Assembly: GCA_963724535.1 (NCBI GenBank)
Contig: CAVRVD010000013.1
Location: 468,409-532,408 of the forward strand
DNA length: 64,000 nucleotides
Origin: JADJPO01 sp963724535
Lineage (GTDB): Bacteria > Actinomycetota > Actinomycetes > Actinomycetales > Kineosporiaceae
Direction of reading: 5' to 3'
Below the pieces are notes generated by a model, which did not search any database, was not told where the DNA came from, and saw nothing but the letters and a program-made list of their open reading frames with translations. Position 1 is the stretch's first letter. Each line of letters starts with the position of its first letter. This document shows positions 16,810-24,383 of this stretch, in pieces. The position numbers were made by a program, and so were the translations under genes.

Positions 16810-18426
16810 ATGACGGAGCGGGACGCCGCTTCCGCGGGGCGGGACGACGGGGACCGGACCACCGTCGAGTCCGCAGCCACGCCTGAAACCGGGCTGGGCC
16901 GGGCCGGGGCGCCCGTGGACGGCATCGGCGAACTGGCCGACGTCGACCCCGAGAACCCCGAACACCCGGCATCGCCCGACACCGCTGCGACCAGCACCAC
17001 ACCCGACACCGTCCCAACCGACACCGTCCCAACCGACACCACGTCGACCGACCAGGCCGACGCCGATGCCGGGGCTCGCACTGTCGTGCGCATCGATGCC
17101 CGGGCCACCGACGATCAGGACAGCGCGATGCCGCAGAACGGGATGCCGGAGAACGGGGCACCAGAGAACGGGGTTCCGGAGAACGGAGTGCCGGAGAACG
17201 GAGTGCCGGAGAACGGTCAGGTTCCTGACGGGGAAGGAGGGGTTCCGGTCGCCGTGCGCCCGGTCCGGGCCCCCATCGCCGGACTCCGTCAGCGGATGGA
17301 GAGTACGGCTGCGCTGCGCCGGTCCCTCGACGCCAGGGAGGCCGAGGCTCTGGACCTGCGTGCCTCCATCGAGCGGCTGCGCCAGGAGCTGGACCAGGAA
17401 CAGCCGGACGTCGCCAGCGACCACCCCGCCGATGCGGAGGCGATGGACGACGATCCCCGACCAACCGTCATCGCGATCGAACCGGAGACGGCCACCGAGA
17501 TCGAAGCGCGCCCGGCGACCGGTGCCGCCACCGCTATGCCGATGCCCCGAACCCCGGTCTCCACGCCGCCGCCGGCTCGGGACCACGAGGTGGCCGAGCC
17601 GCAGGTCGATGAGCCGCCGACCGGCCGTCGACGGACCTGGCTGTGGGTACTGGTCGCCGCCCTGGTCGCCGTCCTGCTGCTCGCTCTGGTCACTCGGTGC
17701 GACTCCTCGGTCGGCACCTCGTCGACCACGGGAACGGCCGCGGGCCCGGCGGCCTCCGGCTCCGAGGGGGCAGGCGCAGTACCTGCTGCAGGAGCCTCCG
17801 GCGACACCGGGCCAGCGCCGCAGACCACCCCGATGGCCTGGCCGTCCGGGCCGATCCTCGTCCCGCCCGGAATGCCGACCTCCGGCCCGGGCCTGGACGA
17901 GCCGGGCACACACGTCGAGACCGCCGTCGACACCGACGGGACGTCGATGGACGTCTACGAGTCGCTGGTGCTGAGCGATGCCCGCAGCGAGCCCCTGGTC
18001 CTGGCCATCCCGACCCTGACCAACAACCGGCGGCCGACGGTGCAGGAGCTGCAGGTCGAGCTGGACGGTCGACCGGTTGTCGCCGAGCAGTCACCGGACG
18101 ACAGCTGGACCGTACAGCCCCCGGCGGCGTACACGACCGCCGTCCTGCGCTACCGGCTCGCAGACGCCGTCGTCGTCCAGGAGCCCGCCAAGGCCAACCG
18201 TGCCGGTGGCGTGGTCCTGCCGCTGACCGCCGCGGTGTCGCAGGCCACGGACTCAGCCGTGCGAATCCGGACCGCCGACAGCCAGGTGCTCAGCATGGGC
18301 TGCATCACGGCACCGCTGGCCGACCAGCTCTGCGGTGCCCCTGAGAACGGCGTCTGGACCGGCACGCTGCCGCCGACCGCCGAGCGCCCGCTCGTCTACT
18401 TCCTCCTCGACACCGCCGCGTCGTAG
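16810..18426 (+). CDS. Single-pass membrane protein with PENG pentapeptide repeats
   Basis: 538 aa, not assigned to a known family. The N-terminal 275 residues are acidic, Thr/Pro-rich and probably cytoplasmic, with six five-residue repeats (one PQNG and five PENG units) and a short coiled-coil-like helix (ALRRSLDAREAEALDLRASIERL). A membrane helix (TWLWVLVAALVAVLLLALVT) follows. An extracellular domain of about 250 residues has two cysteines (in LSMGCITAPLADQLCG) that may form a disulphide. GGGAGGT lies 6 bp before the ATG at 16810. It is divergent from the DUF4397-sortase pair and probably a cell-envelope protein. Confidence 0.8.
   Translation: MTERDAASAGRDDGDRTTVESAATPETGLGRAGAPVDGIGELADVDPENPEHPASPDTAATSTTPDTVPTDTVPTDTTSTDQADADAGARTVVRIDARATDDQDSAMPQNGMPENGAPENGVPENGVPENGVPENGQVPDGEGGVPVAVRPVRAPIAGLRQRMESTAALRRSLDAREAEALDLRASIERLRQELDQEQPDVASDHPADAEAMDDDPRPTVIAIEPETATEIEARPATGAATAMPMPRTPVSTPPPARDHEVAEPQVDEPPTGRRRTWLWVLVAALVAVLLLALVTRCDSSVGTSSTTGTAAGPAASGSEGAGAVPAAGASGDTGPAPQTTPMAWPSGPILVPPGMPTSGPGLDEPGTHVETAVDTDGTSMDVYESLVLSDARSEPLVLAIPTLTNNRRPTVQELQVELDGRPVVAEQSPDDSWTVQPPAAYTTAVLRYRLADAVVVQEPAKANRAGGVVLPLTAAVSQATDSAVRIRTADSQVLSMGCITAPLADQLCGAPENGVWTGTLPPTAERPLVYFLLDTAAS
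17128..17217 (+). repeat. Six tandem 15-bp units encoding PENG repeats
   Basis: Six in-frame copies of a 15-bp unit, each reading X-Pro-Glu/Gln-Asn-Gly. The last three are almost identical at DNA level, so the copy number could vary by slippage. The array sits in the cytoplasmic part of the membrane protein. Confidence 0.85.
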
Positions 18427-18439
18427 CGGTCGTGACCGC
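18426..18439. terminator. Short hairpin between convergent genes
   Basis: GCGGTC-GT-GACCGC begins at the stop codon of the membrane protein and precedes the stop of the convergent radical SAM gene. There is no T tract, so it is at best a weak bidirectional terminator. Confidence 0.3.
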
Positions 18440-18457
18440 CGCGGCCGAGCCGACCGA

Positions 18458-20371
18458 TCAGGTGCGGCGGGCGAGCTGGATCTCGGTGCCCAGCTGCGGA
18501 CACACCCCGCAGTCGAAGCACGGGGTCCAGCGGCAGTCCTGCACCTCGACCGCCTGCGGCGCGGCGAGGGCATCCTGCCAGTCCTCCCAGAGCCAGTCCT
18601 TGTCCAGACCCGAGTCGAGGTGGTCCCAGGGCAGCACCTCGCTGACGTCGCGCTCGCGGGTGGTGTACCAGGCAACGTCGACGCCGGTCTGAGCCAGCCC
18701 CTTCTGAGCGGCCGCCATCCACCGCTCGAAGCTGAAGTGCTCGCTCCAGCCGTCGAACCGACCTCCGTCGGCCCACGCCTGCCGGATCACCGCCGCCAGG
18801 CGTCGGTCCCCCCGGGACAGCAGACCCTCGACGATGCCGGGTTTGCCGTCGTGGTAGCGAAAGCCGATCGCCCGTGCATAGCGGCGGTCGGCCCGAATGG
18901 CCTCACGCAGCTTGGCCAGCCGTACGTCGGTGCTCTCGTGGTCGAGCTGAGCGGCCCACTGGAACGGCGTGTGGGGCTTGGGCACGAAGCCCCCGATGCT
19001 GACCGTGCACCGGATGTCGCGCGACCCGGTGACCTCCCGCCCGGTCGCGATCACCCGCTTGGCGAGCTCGGCGATCTGCAGCACGTCGTCGTCGGTCTCG
19101 GTGGGGAGACCGCACATGAAGTACAGCTTCACCTGCCGCCAGCCGGCCGAGTAGGCCGCGGCCACGGTGCGGACCAGGTCCTCCTCGGTGACCATCTTGT
19201 TGATCACCTGGCGGATCCGCTCGCTGCCGCCCTCCGGGGCGAAGGTGAGCCCGGAGCGTCGACCGTTGCGGGACAGCTCGTTCGCCAGGTCGATGTTGAA
19301 CGCGTCGACGCGGGTGCTCGGCAGGGACAGGCCGGTGTGGCTGCCCTGGTAGGCATCGGCCAGCTCCTTGGTCATCCCGGCGATCTCGGAATGGTCCGCG
19401 CTGGACAGGCTGAGCAGCCCTACCTCTTCGAAACCCGTTGCGGCGAGGCCTTTTTCAACCATCGACCGGACGCCCTGGGTGCTCCGCTCACGAACCGGGC
19501 GGGTGATCATCCCAGCCTGGCAGAACCGACAGCCGCGAGTGCAGCCACGGAAGATCTCCACGCTCATCCGTTCGTGGACGCTCTCGGCCAGCGGGACCAG
19601 TGGCTGCTTGGGGTAGGGCCAGGAGTCGAGGTCCATCACAGTGTGCTTGCTGACCCGCCACGGCACACCCGGCCGGTTCGGCACCACCCGCCGGATCCGG
19701 CCATCGGTGAGGTAGTCGACGTCGTAGAACTGCGGCACGTAGACCGATCCGGTGGCCGCCAGCCGCTCCAGCAGACCGGTGCGGCCGCCGGGACGTCCCG
19801 CCCGCTTCCAGTCCGAGACCAGGTCGCTGATCATGAGCACGGCCTGCTCACCGTCGCCGAGGACCGCGGCGTCCAGGAACTCGGCGACCGGCTCGGGGTT
19901 GAAGGCGGCATGGCCGCCGCCGACCACGACCGGGTGGCTCTCGTCGCGGTCGGTGGCGGTGAGCGGGATCGCGGCGAGGTCCAGAGCGGTCAGCAGGTTG
20001 GTGTAGCCGAGCTCGGTGGCGAAGGAGACACCGAGCAGGTCGAACTCCCCCACCGGTCGATGGCCGTCCACGGTGAACTGCGGGACGCCGTGCTCGCGCA
20101 TCAGCGCCTCCAGCTCCGGCCAGACCGCGTACGTGCGTTCGGCCAGGACGTCGGGGCGCTCGTTGAGCACCTCGTAGAGGATCATCACGCCCTGGTTGGG
20201 CAGGCCCACCTCATAGGCGTCCGGATACATCAAGGCCCATCGCACCGTCGCGCCGCCTGCGACGTCCCAGTCCTTGACCGTGCTGTTCAGCTCACCGCCG
20301 ACGTACTGGATCGGCTTGCCGACCCGGGCCAGCAGGGGCTCAAGCCGGTCGAAAACGCTCTGCACGGGCAT
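18458..20371 (-). CDS. TIGR03960-family B12-binding radical SAM protein
   Basis: 637 aa. An N-terminal cobalamin-binding-like domain (MYPDAYEVGLPNQGVMILYE, then VVGGGHAAFNPEP) precedes the radical SAM core with cluster motif CTRGCRFC near residue 280, and HSEIAGM and GLTFAPEGGSERIRQVINK further on. A C-terminal cysteine pair (CFDCGVCPQ) may bind a second metal site. The reaction is not known. The family is normally encoded directly before a TIGR03936 protein. Here the partner is 3.6 kb away, past a sortase, a DUF4397 gene and a membrane protein. Confidence 0.93.
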   Translation of the reverse strand: MPVQSVFDRLEPLLARVGKPIQYVGGELNSTVKDWDVAGGATVRWALMYPDAYEVGLPNQGVMILYEVLNERPDVLAERTYAVWPELEALMREHGVPQFTVDGHRPVGEFDLLGVSFATELGYTNLLTALDLAAIPLTATDRDESHPVVVGGGHAAFNPEPVAEFLDAAVLGDGEQAVLMISDLVSDWKRAGRPGGRTGLLERLAATGSVYVPQFYDVDYLTDGRIRRVVPNRPGVPWRVSKHTVMDLDSWPYPKQPLVPLAESVHERMSVEIFRGCTRGCRFCQAGMITRPVRERSTQGVRSMVEKGLAATGFEEVGLLSLSSADHSEIAGMTKELADAYQGSHTGLSLPSTRVDAFNIDLANELSRNGRRSGLTFAPEGGSERIRQVINKMVTEEDLVRTVAAAYSAGWRQVKLYFMCGLPTETDDDVLQIAELAKRVIATGREVTGSRDIRCTVSIGGFVPKPHTPFQWAAQLDHESTDVRLAKLREAIRADRRYARAIGFRYHDGKPGIVEGLLSRGDRRLAAVIRQAWADGGRFDGWSEHFSFERWMAAAQKGLAQTGVDVAWYTTRERDVSEVLPWDHLDSGLDKDWLWEDWQDALAAPQAVEVQDCRWTPCFDCGVCPQLGTEIQLARRT

Positions 20372-20444
20372 CAGGCAAGCCTAACCTCGGTCGTGGCCGC
20401 TGACCGTCCGGCACCGTGCGGCGGCATCAAGAGCCACCTCCACG

Positions 20445-20565
20445 CACGCTGATCTGCACGCTGATCTGCACACAGCACAACCCGCCACCGTGAAGATCAC
20501 TGTGCAGTCCGGTGGCTGCTATAGCAGCCGAGTGGCAACACGCTGATCTTCACGGCTGCTGGCGG
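20445..20565. repeat. Cluster of short repeats and nested palindromes
   Basis: CACGCTGATCTKCAC occurs three times (20445-20459, 20457-20471, 20539-20553), and a diverged inverted copy starts at 20490. Arms CCGTGAAGATCA (20488-20499) and TGATCTTCACGG (20544-20555), extended by CCGCCA/TGGCGG, enclose a 16-bp perfect palindrome GGCTGCTATAGCAGCC (20514-20529). This would fold as a long hairpin in the RNA between ndk and the radical SAM gene. It resembles a dispersed REP-like element. The rest of the 20372-20639 gap shows nothing. Confidence 0.7.
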
Positions 20566-20639
20566 GGACCAACGTGGTGGCTGTGGTGCGCCGCCGCTGC
20601 GGGCCACCCACAGAGTCGGGGGCCAGCAGCAGGCGCCGG

Positions 20640-21524
20640 TCAGCCAGCCCGATCAGGGAACCATAGGGCGATCTCGCGGATGGCGGACTCCGCCGAGTCC
20701 GAGCCGTGGGCGAGGTTCTCGGTGCTGCCGTGGCCCCAGTCCCGACCCAGGTCGCCACGGATGCTGCCCGGGGCCGCCGCGGTCGAGTCGGTGGTGCCCA
20801 TCAGCGATCGCCAGCCCTGCACCACCCGGTGACCCTCCACTACGGCGGCAAGGACCAGCCCGGAGGACATGAACTCGACGAGCTCAGGGTAGAAGGGCTT
20901 GGCCACGTGCTCGGCGTAGTGCGCATCGAGCAGGGCCCGGTCGGTCCCGCGCAGAGTGAGCCCCGCGAACCGGTAGCCCTTGGCCTCGACCCGCCGCAGA
21001 ACCTCCCCGACCAGGCCCCGGGCCACACCGTCCGGCTTGACCAGGACCAACGACCGGTCGGAGCCGGTGTCGGGGACGACGAGGACCGGCGATGGCGGGG
21101 CTGTCACGCCGCCCGGGTACCAGATGGCGATCTCCCGGGCCGCGGAGTCCACGCCGTCCGAGCCGTGGACGATGTTCTCGGTACTGCCCTGCCCCCAGTC
21201 CCGACCCAGGTCACCACGAATCGTCCCGGGCGCCGCCGTGGTCGGGTCGGTGGTCCCGGCCAGGCTGCGGAAACCCTCGACCACCCGTTCCCCCTCGACG
21301 ACCAGGGAGAGCACGGGCGCGGAGGACATGAACTCGAGCAGGTCGGGGTAGAACGGCTTCCCGAGGTGCTCGGCGTAGTGCCGCTCGAGCAGGTCGGGAC
21401 CGGCCGAGCGAAGGTCGCAGCGAAGCAGCCGGTAGCCCTTCGCCTCGATGCGAGCGAGCACCTCGCCGACCAGCCCCCGCGCCACACCGTCCGGCTTGAT
21501 GAGCACCAAAGTCTGTTCAATCAC
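20640..21524 (-). CDS. ndk: Nucleoside diphosphate kinase with two fused domains
   Basis: NDK transfers phosphate between nucleoside di- and triphosphates through a phosphohistidine. Ordinary bacterial Ndk is about 136-145 aa; this one is 294 aa and contains two complete copies. Domain 1 (1-138) has LVLIKPDGVARGLVGEVL and the active-site His120 in IVHGSD. Domain 2 (157-294) has LVLVKPDGVARGLVGEVL and His273 in LAHGSD. An 18-residue Pro-rich linker joins them with no stop or frameshift. Both retain the KPDG lysine and RGDLG block, so both could be active. The usual oligomer would have to form from such fused chains. Confidence 0.93.
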   Translation of the reverse strand: MIEQTLVLIKPDGVARGLVGEVLARIEAKGYRLLRCDLRSAGPDLLERHYAEHLGKPFYPDLLEFMSSAPVLSLVVEGERVVEGFRSLAGTTDPTTAAPGTIRGDLGRDWGQGSTENIVHGSDGVDSAAREIAIWYPGGVTAPPSPVLVVPDTGSDRSLVLVKPDGVARGLVGEVLRRVEAKGYRFAGLTLRGTDRALLDAHYAEHVAKPFYPELVEFMSSGLVLAAVVEGHRVVQGWRSLMGTTDSTAAAPGSIRGDLGRDWGHGSTENLAHGSDSAESAIREIALWFPDRAG

Positions 21525-21606
21525 CTTTGCAGCCTATCCAGACCGGTGATCGAACCCGGCCGAACGGGTGAGGTGACGCTTAGCGCATTGCGCGGGTGGG
21601 GCCCGG

Positions 21607-22863
21607 ATGCCGATGACGCTCGCGATGTCCGGTCAGCCAGCAGTCGAGGACACCACGCAGCGACTGGTGCCGCTGGCGTCCGCCGCCCTCGGAGCGACGC
21701 TCACCGCTCTGGCCCTGGGCCGTCTCGCCGCCGGGTCCAGCGCCGCCGCGACCACGGCCCTCGGCGTGCCGGCCGCCCAGGCGGTGCTGCCCAGCGGGCT
21801 GCTGTCCGTCGCCACCGGGTCGGTCGGGCTTCTACTGCTGGCGCTGTCCGTGCTCTGGCGCCATCACGACATGGGTCCGACCCTGAGCCATTTCGTCCTG
21901 GCCACCTGCGTCCTACTCGGGTCGGCCGATACCGTCGCCTACACCCAGGCCTTGGGACGCCCGGACCGCAGCGCCGAGCTGATTCTGCTCGCGGTGGCCG
22001 CTGGGGGGCTGCTGGTGCGCACGATGTGGTTCGCCGGTGCGCTCGCCGCTGTGCTGCTCGGCTGGGTGGCGCTGGCCGCGGTCGACCCGACCGCACGCGG
22101 GATGTTCCTGATCGGCCTGCTCGGCTCGGCCGTCCTGGCCGTGTTCACCCATAGAGAACGGCTGGCCGCAGTCGAACGGCAGACAGCGCTGCGTCGGCGG
22201 GCGGACCTGGCGGTGCTCGACCCGGTGACCGGGCTGCCCGACCAGCACGGCATCATGCTGGTCGGCGCCCAGCTACTGGCGATCGCCCGACGCGAGCACG
22301 CTGCGGTGGGCTGCACCGTGGTCGAGGTGGTCGGCCTGGACGCCGTTCGGGCCGACTCCGGCGAGGTCGCGGCGGACGCGTTGGTCACCCATGTCGCCGA
22401 CGTGCTGCGCGGCGCCGTGCGGGGCACCGACGTGGTCGGCCGGTGGAGCGTGGGCCAGCTCGCCGTCGTCGCGCACGGCCCCGGAGCCAGCATGGAGGTG
22501 CTCACCTGCCGACTCGCCGAGGCCATCGAACGCGGGTGCCCGCTGTCTGCGACGCAGTGGCCGCGCCGGCTGAGGATCGGCAACGCGCTACTCGAACCGT
22601 GGGAGGACGCTGGCCTACTCACCACCATCTCCACCGCCCGGCGGAGCATGGAGCGCTCGCTCCCGTTCGATCCGACCGCCAACGCGCAGGGCGACCACCC
22701 ACAGCAGCGCGAACGCGGCACCGACGAGATACATCGCGGGCAACCACAGGCCGGTGGCCAGCACCAGCGCCTGCAGCACACTTCCGGCGAGATAGCCGCC
22801 TGGCCACCGCAGCAGCCCGGCGGTGAGCAGGCAGGCCAGGGCAAGCCCTCCCATAACGGATAG
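21607..22863 (+). CDS. Membrane protein with a degenerate GGDEF domain
   Basis: 418 aa. Five or six hydrophobic segments (residues about 20-185) are followed by a GGDEF-like domain, recognisable from DPVTGLPDQHG. The signature loop is replaced by GRWSVGQLAVVAHG, so cyclase activity is unlikely and a sensory or binding role is more plausible. The domain ends near residue 355. The final 60 residues (DHPQQRERGTDEIHRGQPQ onward) are low-complexity and lie antisense to the DUF4233 gene, so the natural stop may have been lost. It is divergent from ndk. The start codon (21607 or 21613) is uncertain. Confidence 0.8.
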   Translation: MPMTLAMSGQPAVEDTTQRLVPLASAALGATLTALALGRLAAGSSAAATTALGVPAAQAVLPSGLLSVATGSVGLLLLALSVLWRHHDMGPTLSHFVLATCVLLGSADTVAYTQALGRPDRSAELILLAVAAGGLLVRTMWFAGALAAVLLGWVALAAVDPTARGMFLIGLLGSAVLAVFTHRERLAAVERQTALRRRADLAVLDPVTGLPDQHGIMLVGAQLLAIARREHAAVGCTVVEVVGLDAVRADSGEVAADALVTHVADVLRGAVRGTDVVGRWSVGQLAVVAHGPGASMEVLTCRLAEAIERGCPLSATQWPRRLRIGNALLEPWEDAGLLTTISTARRSMERSLPFDPTANAQGDHPQQRERGTDEIHRGQPQAGGQHQRLQHTSGEIAAWPPQQPGGEQAGQGKPSHNG

Positions 22864-22980
22864 GGCCCGGCCGGACGGCACGTCCGCCAATCGGCTGGCC
22901 ACCAGGGCGCCGAAGAAGACGGCGAAGGCCTCCAGGACCAGCATGGTCGCGGCCAGGGTCCGCCGCGGCGATCGCATCAT
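22615..22980 (-). CDS. DUF4233 family membrane protein
   Basis: 121 aa with four hydrophobic segments (LVLEAFAVFFGALVASRLA is the first). This small actinobacterial protein typically follows folC. The ATG at 22980 overlaps the folC stop as ATGA. The C-terminal tail is charged and Gly-rich. Its function is unknown. Its 3' half overlaps the tail of the convergent GGDEF-like gene by about 250 bp, which is unusual. Confidence 0.85.
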   Translation of the reverse strand: MMRSPRRTLAATMLVLEAFAVFFGALVASRLADVPSGRALSVMGGLALACLLTAGLLRWPGGYLAGSVLQALVLATGLWLPAMYLVGAAFALLWVVALRVGGRIERERALHAPPGGGDGGE

Positions 22981-24383
22981 CGCGGCCGGACCCCCCGGTC
23001 GACAGTCTCGGCCGGCGGTGCCTCCGGCTCGGCCCGTAGCAACACCCGGACGTCCGCGGCCAGGGTGATCGACCCGGTGGCCACCACGGCGGCAGCCGGG
23101 CTGCCGCCGGACTCGGCCCGGGTGACGGCCAGGTCGAGGGCGTCGTCAAGGCGGTGGACGACGTGCACCCGGTCCTCCCCGAAGACATCCTCGGCCAGCC
23201 GGGCTAGGTCGTCGGGGTCGACGGCCCGCGCCGACGTCGACGCGGTGACCACCACTTCGTCGAGGGCCGGTTCCAGGGCCTCGAGGATTCCGGTCGCGTC
23301 CTTGTCGGCGAGCACCCCCACCAGCCCAACCAGCCGAGTGAAGGCGAACGACTCCTCCAACGCCGCCGCGAGAACCCGGGCCCCGGCCGGGTTGTGCGCG
23401 GCGTCGACCAAAACGGTCGGGCTGCGTCGGACCACCTCGAGCCGCCCGGGCGAGGCGACGTCGGCGAAGGCAGCGCGGACCAGGTCCGGTTCCAGCCGCC
23501 CGCCCGGCTCGGCGCCGCCGAGGAAGGCCTCGACGGCGACCAGCGCGCACAATGCGTTCTGCGCCTGGTGCGATCCGTGCAGCGGGATGAAGACGTCCGG
23601 GTAGTCCCCACCGAGCCCGCGCAGGGTCAGCACCTGGCCGCCCACGGCGACCTCCCGGGACAAGACGGCGACGTCGCGGCCCTCCCCGACCACGGTCGAT
23701 CCGACCTCGGCGGCCCGGCGGGCCAGCACCTGCGCCGCGGCCTCGCTGGGCTGCTCGGCGAGCACGGTGACCGAGCCGGGTTTGACGATGCCGGCCTTCT
23801 CGGCGGCGACGCGGACGACGTCGTCGCCGAGGAAGTGCTGGTGGTCGACGTCGATCGGCATCACCACCGCCACCCGGGCGTCGATGACGTTGGTCGCGTC
23901 CCAGACTCCCCCCATGCCCACCTCGACGACAGCGACGTCGACGGGGGCGTCGGCGAACGCGGCATAGGCCATCGCCACCAGCACCTCGAAGTAGGTCATC
24001 CGAGGTCCGCCCCCGGCAAGGCTGCGGGCGTCGACCAGCTCCAGATACGGCACCACCTCGTCGTGGACCTCGACGAACCGCTCCACCGACAGCGGCACGC
24101 CGTCCACGCTGATCCGCTCCCGCACGTCGGCCAGGTGCGGGCTGGTGAACCGCCCAGTGCGCAGCCCGTGCTCGCGCAGCAGCCGCTCGACCATCCGGGT
24201 GGTGGAGGTCTTGCCGTTGGTGCCAGTCAGGTGCACGGCCGGGTAGGCGTGCTGCGGGTCGCCCAGCAGCTGCACCACGGCCGCGATCCGGTCCAGGCTG
24301 GGCACCAGGTCGTGTTCGGGAGCCCGGGCCAGGATCTCCCGATGGACCGCGGCGAACCGCTCGGCCGCCGACCGCTCGCTCAC
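22977..24383 (-). CDS. folC: Folylpolyglutamate synthase / dihydrofolate synthase
   Basis: Adds glutamate to dihydropteroate and folates, giving cellular retention and cofactor activity. 468 aa. The Mur-ligase-type P-loop GTNGKTSTT lies at 54-62, the SPHLADVRERISVDG loop around 80-95, and DVAVVEVGMGGVWDATN follows. The C-terminal domain has DAAHNPAGARVLAAAL. Its start overlaps the ileS stop by 4 bp and its stop overlaps the DUF4233 start by 4 bp, so ileS-folC-DUF4233 is a coupled unit. Confidence 0.96.
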   Translation of the reverse strand: MSERSAAERFAAVHREILARAPEHDLVPSLDRIAAVVQLLGDPQHAYPAVHLTGTNGKTSTTRMVERLLREHGLRTGRFTSPHLADVRERISVDGVPLSVERFVEVHDEVVPYLELVDARSLAGGGPRMTYFEVLVAMAYAAFADAPVDVAVVEVGMGGVWDATNVIDARVAVVMPIDVDHQHFLGDDVVRVAAEKAGIVKPGSVTVLAEQPSEAAAQVLARRAAEVGSTVVGEGRDVAVLSREVAVGGQVLTLRGLGGDYPDVFIPLHGSHQAQNALCALVAVEAFLGGAEPGGRLEPDLVRAAFADVASPGRLEVVRRSPTVLVDAAHNPAGARVLAAALEESFAFTRLVGLVGVLADKDATGILEALEPALDEVVVTASTSARAVDPDDLARLAEDVFGEDRVHVVHRLDDALDLAVTRAESGGSPAAAVVATGSITLAADVRVLLRAEPEAPPAETVDRGVRPR

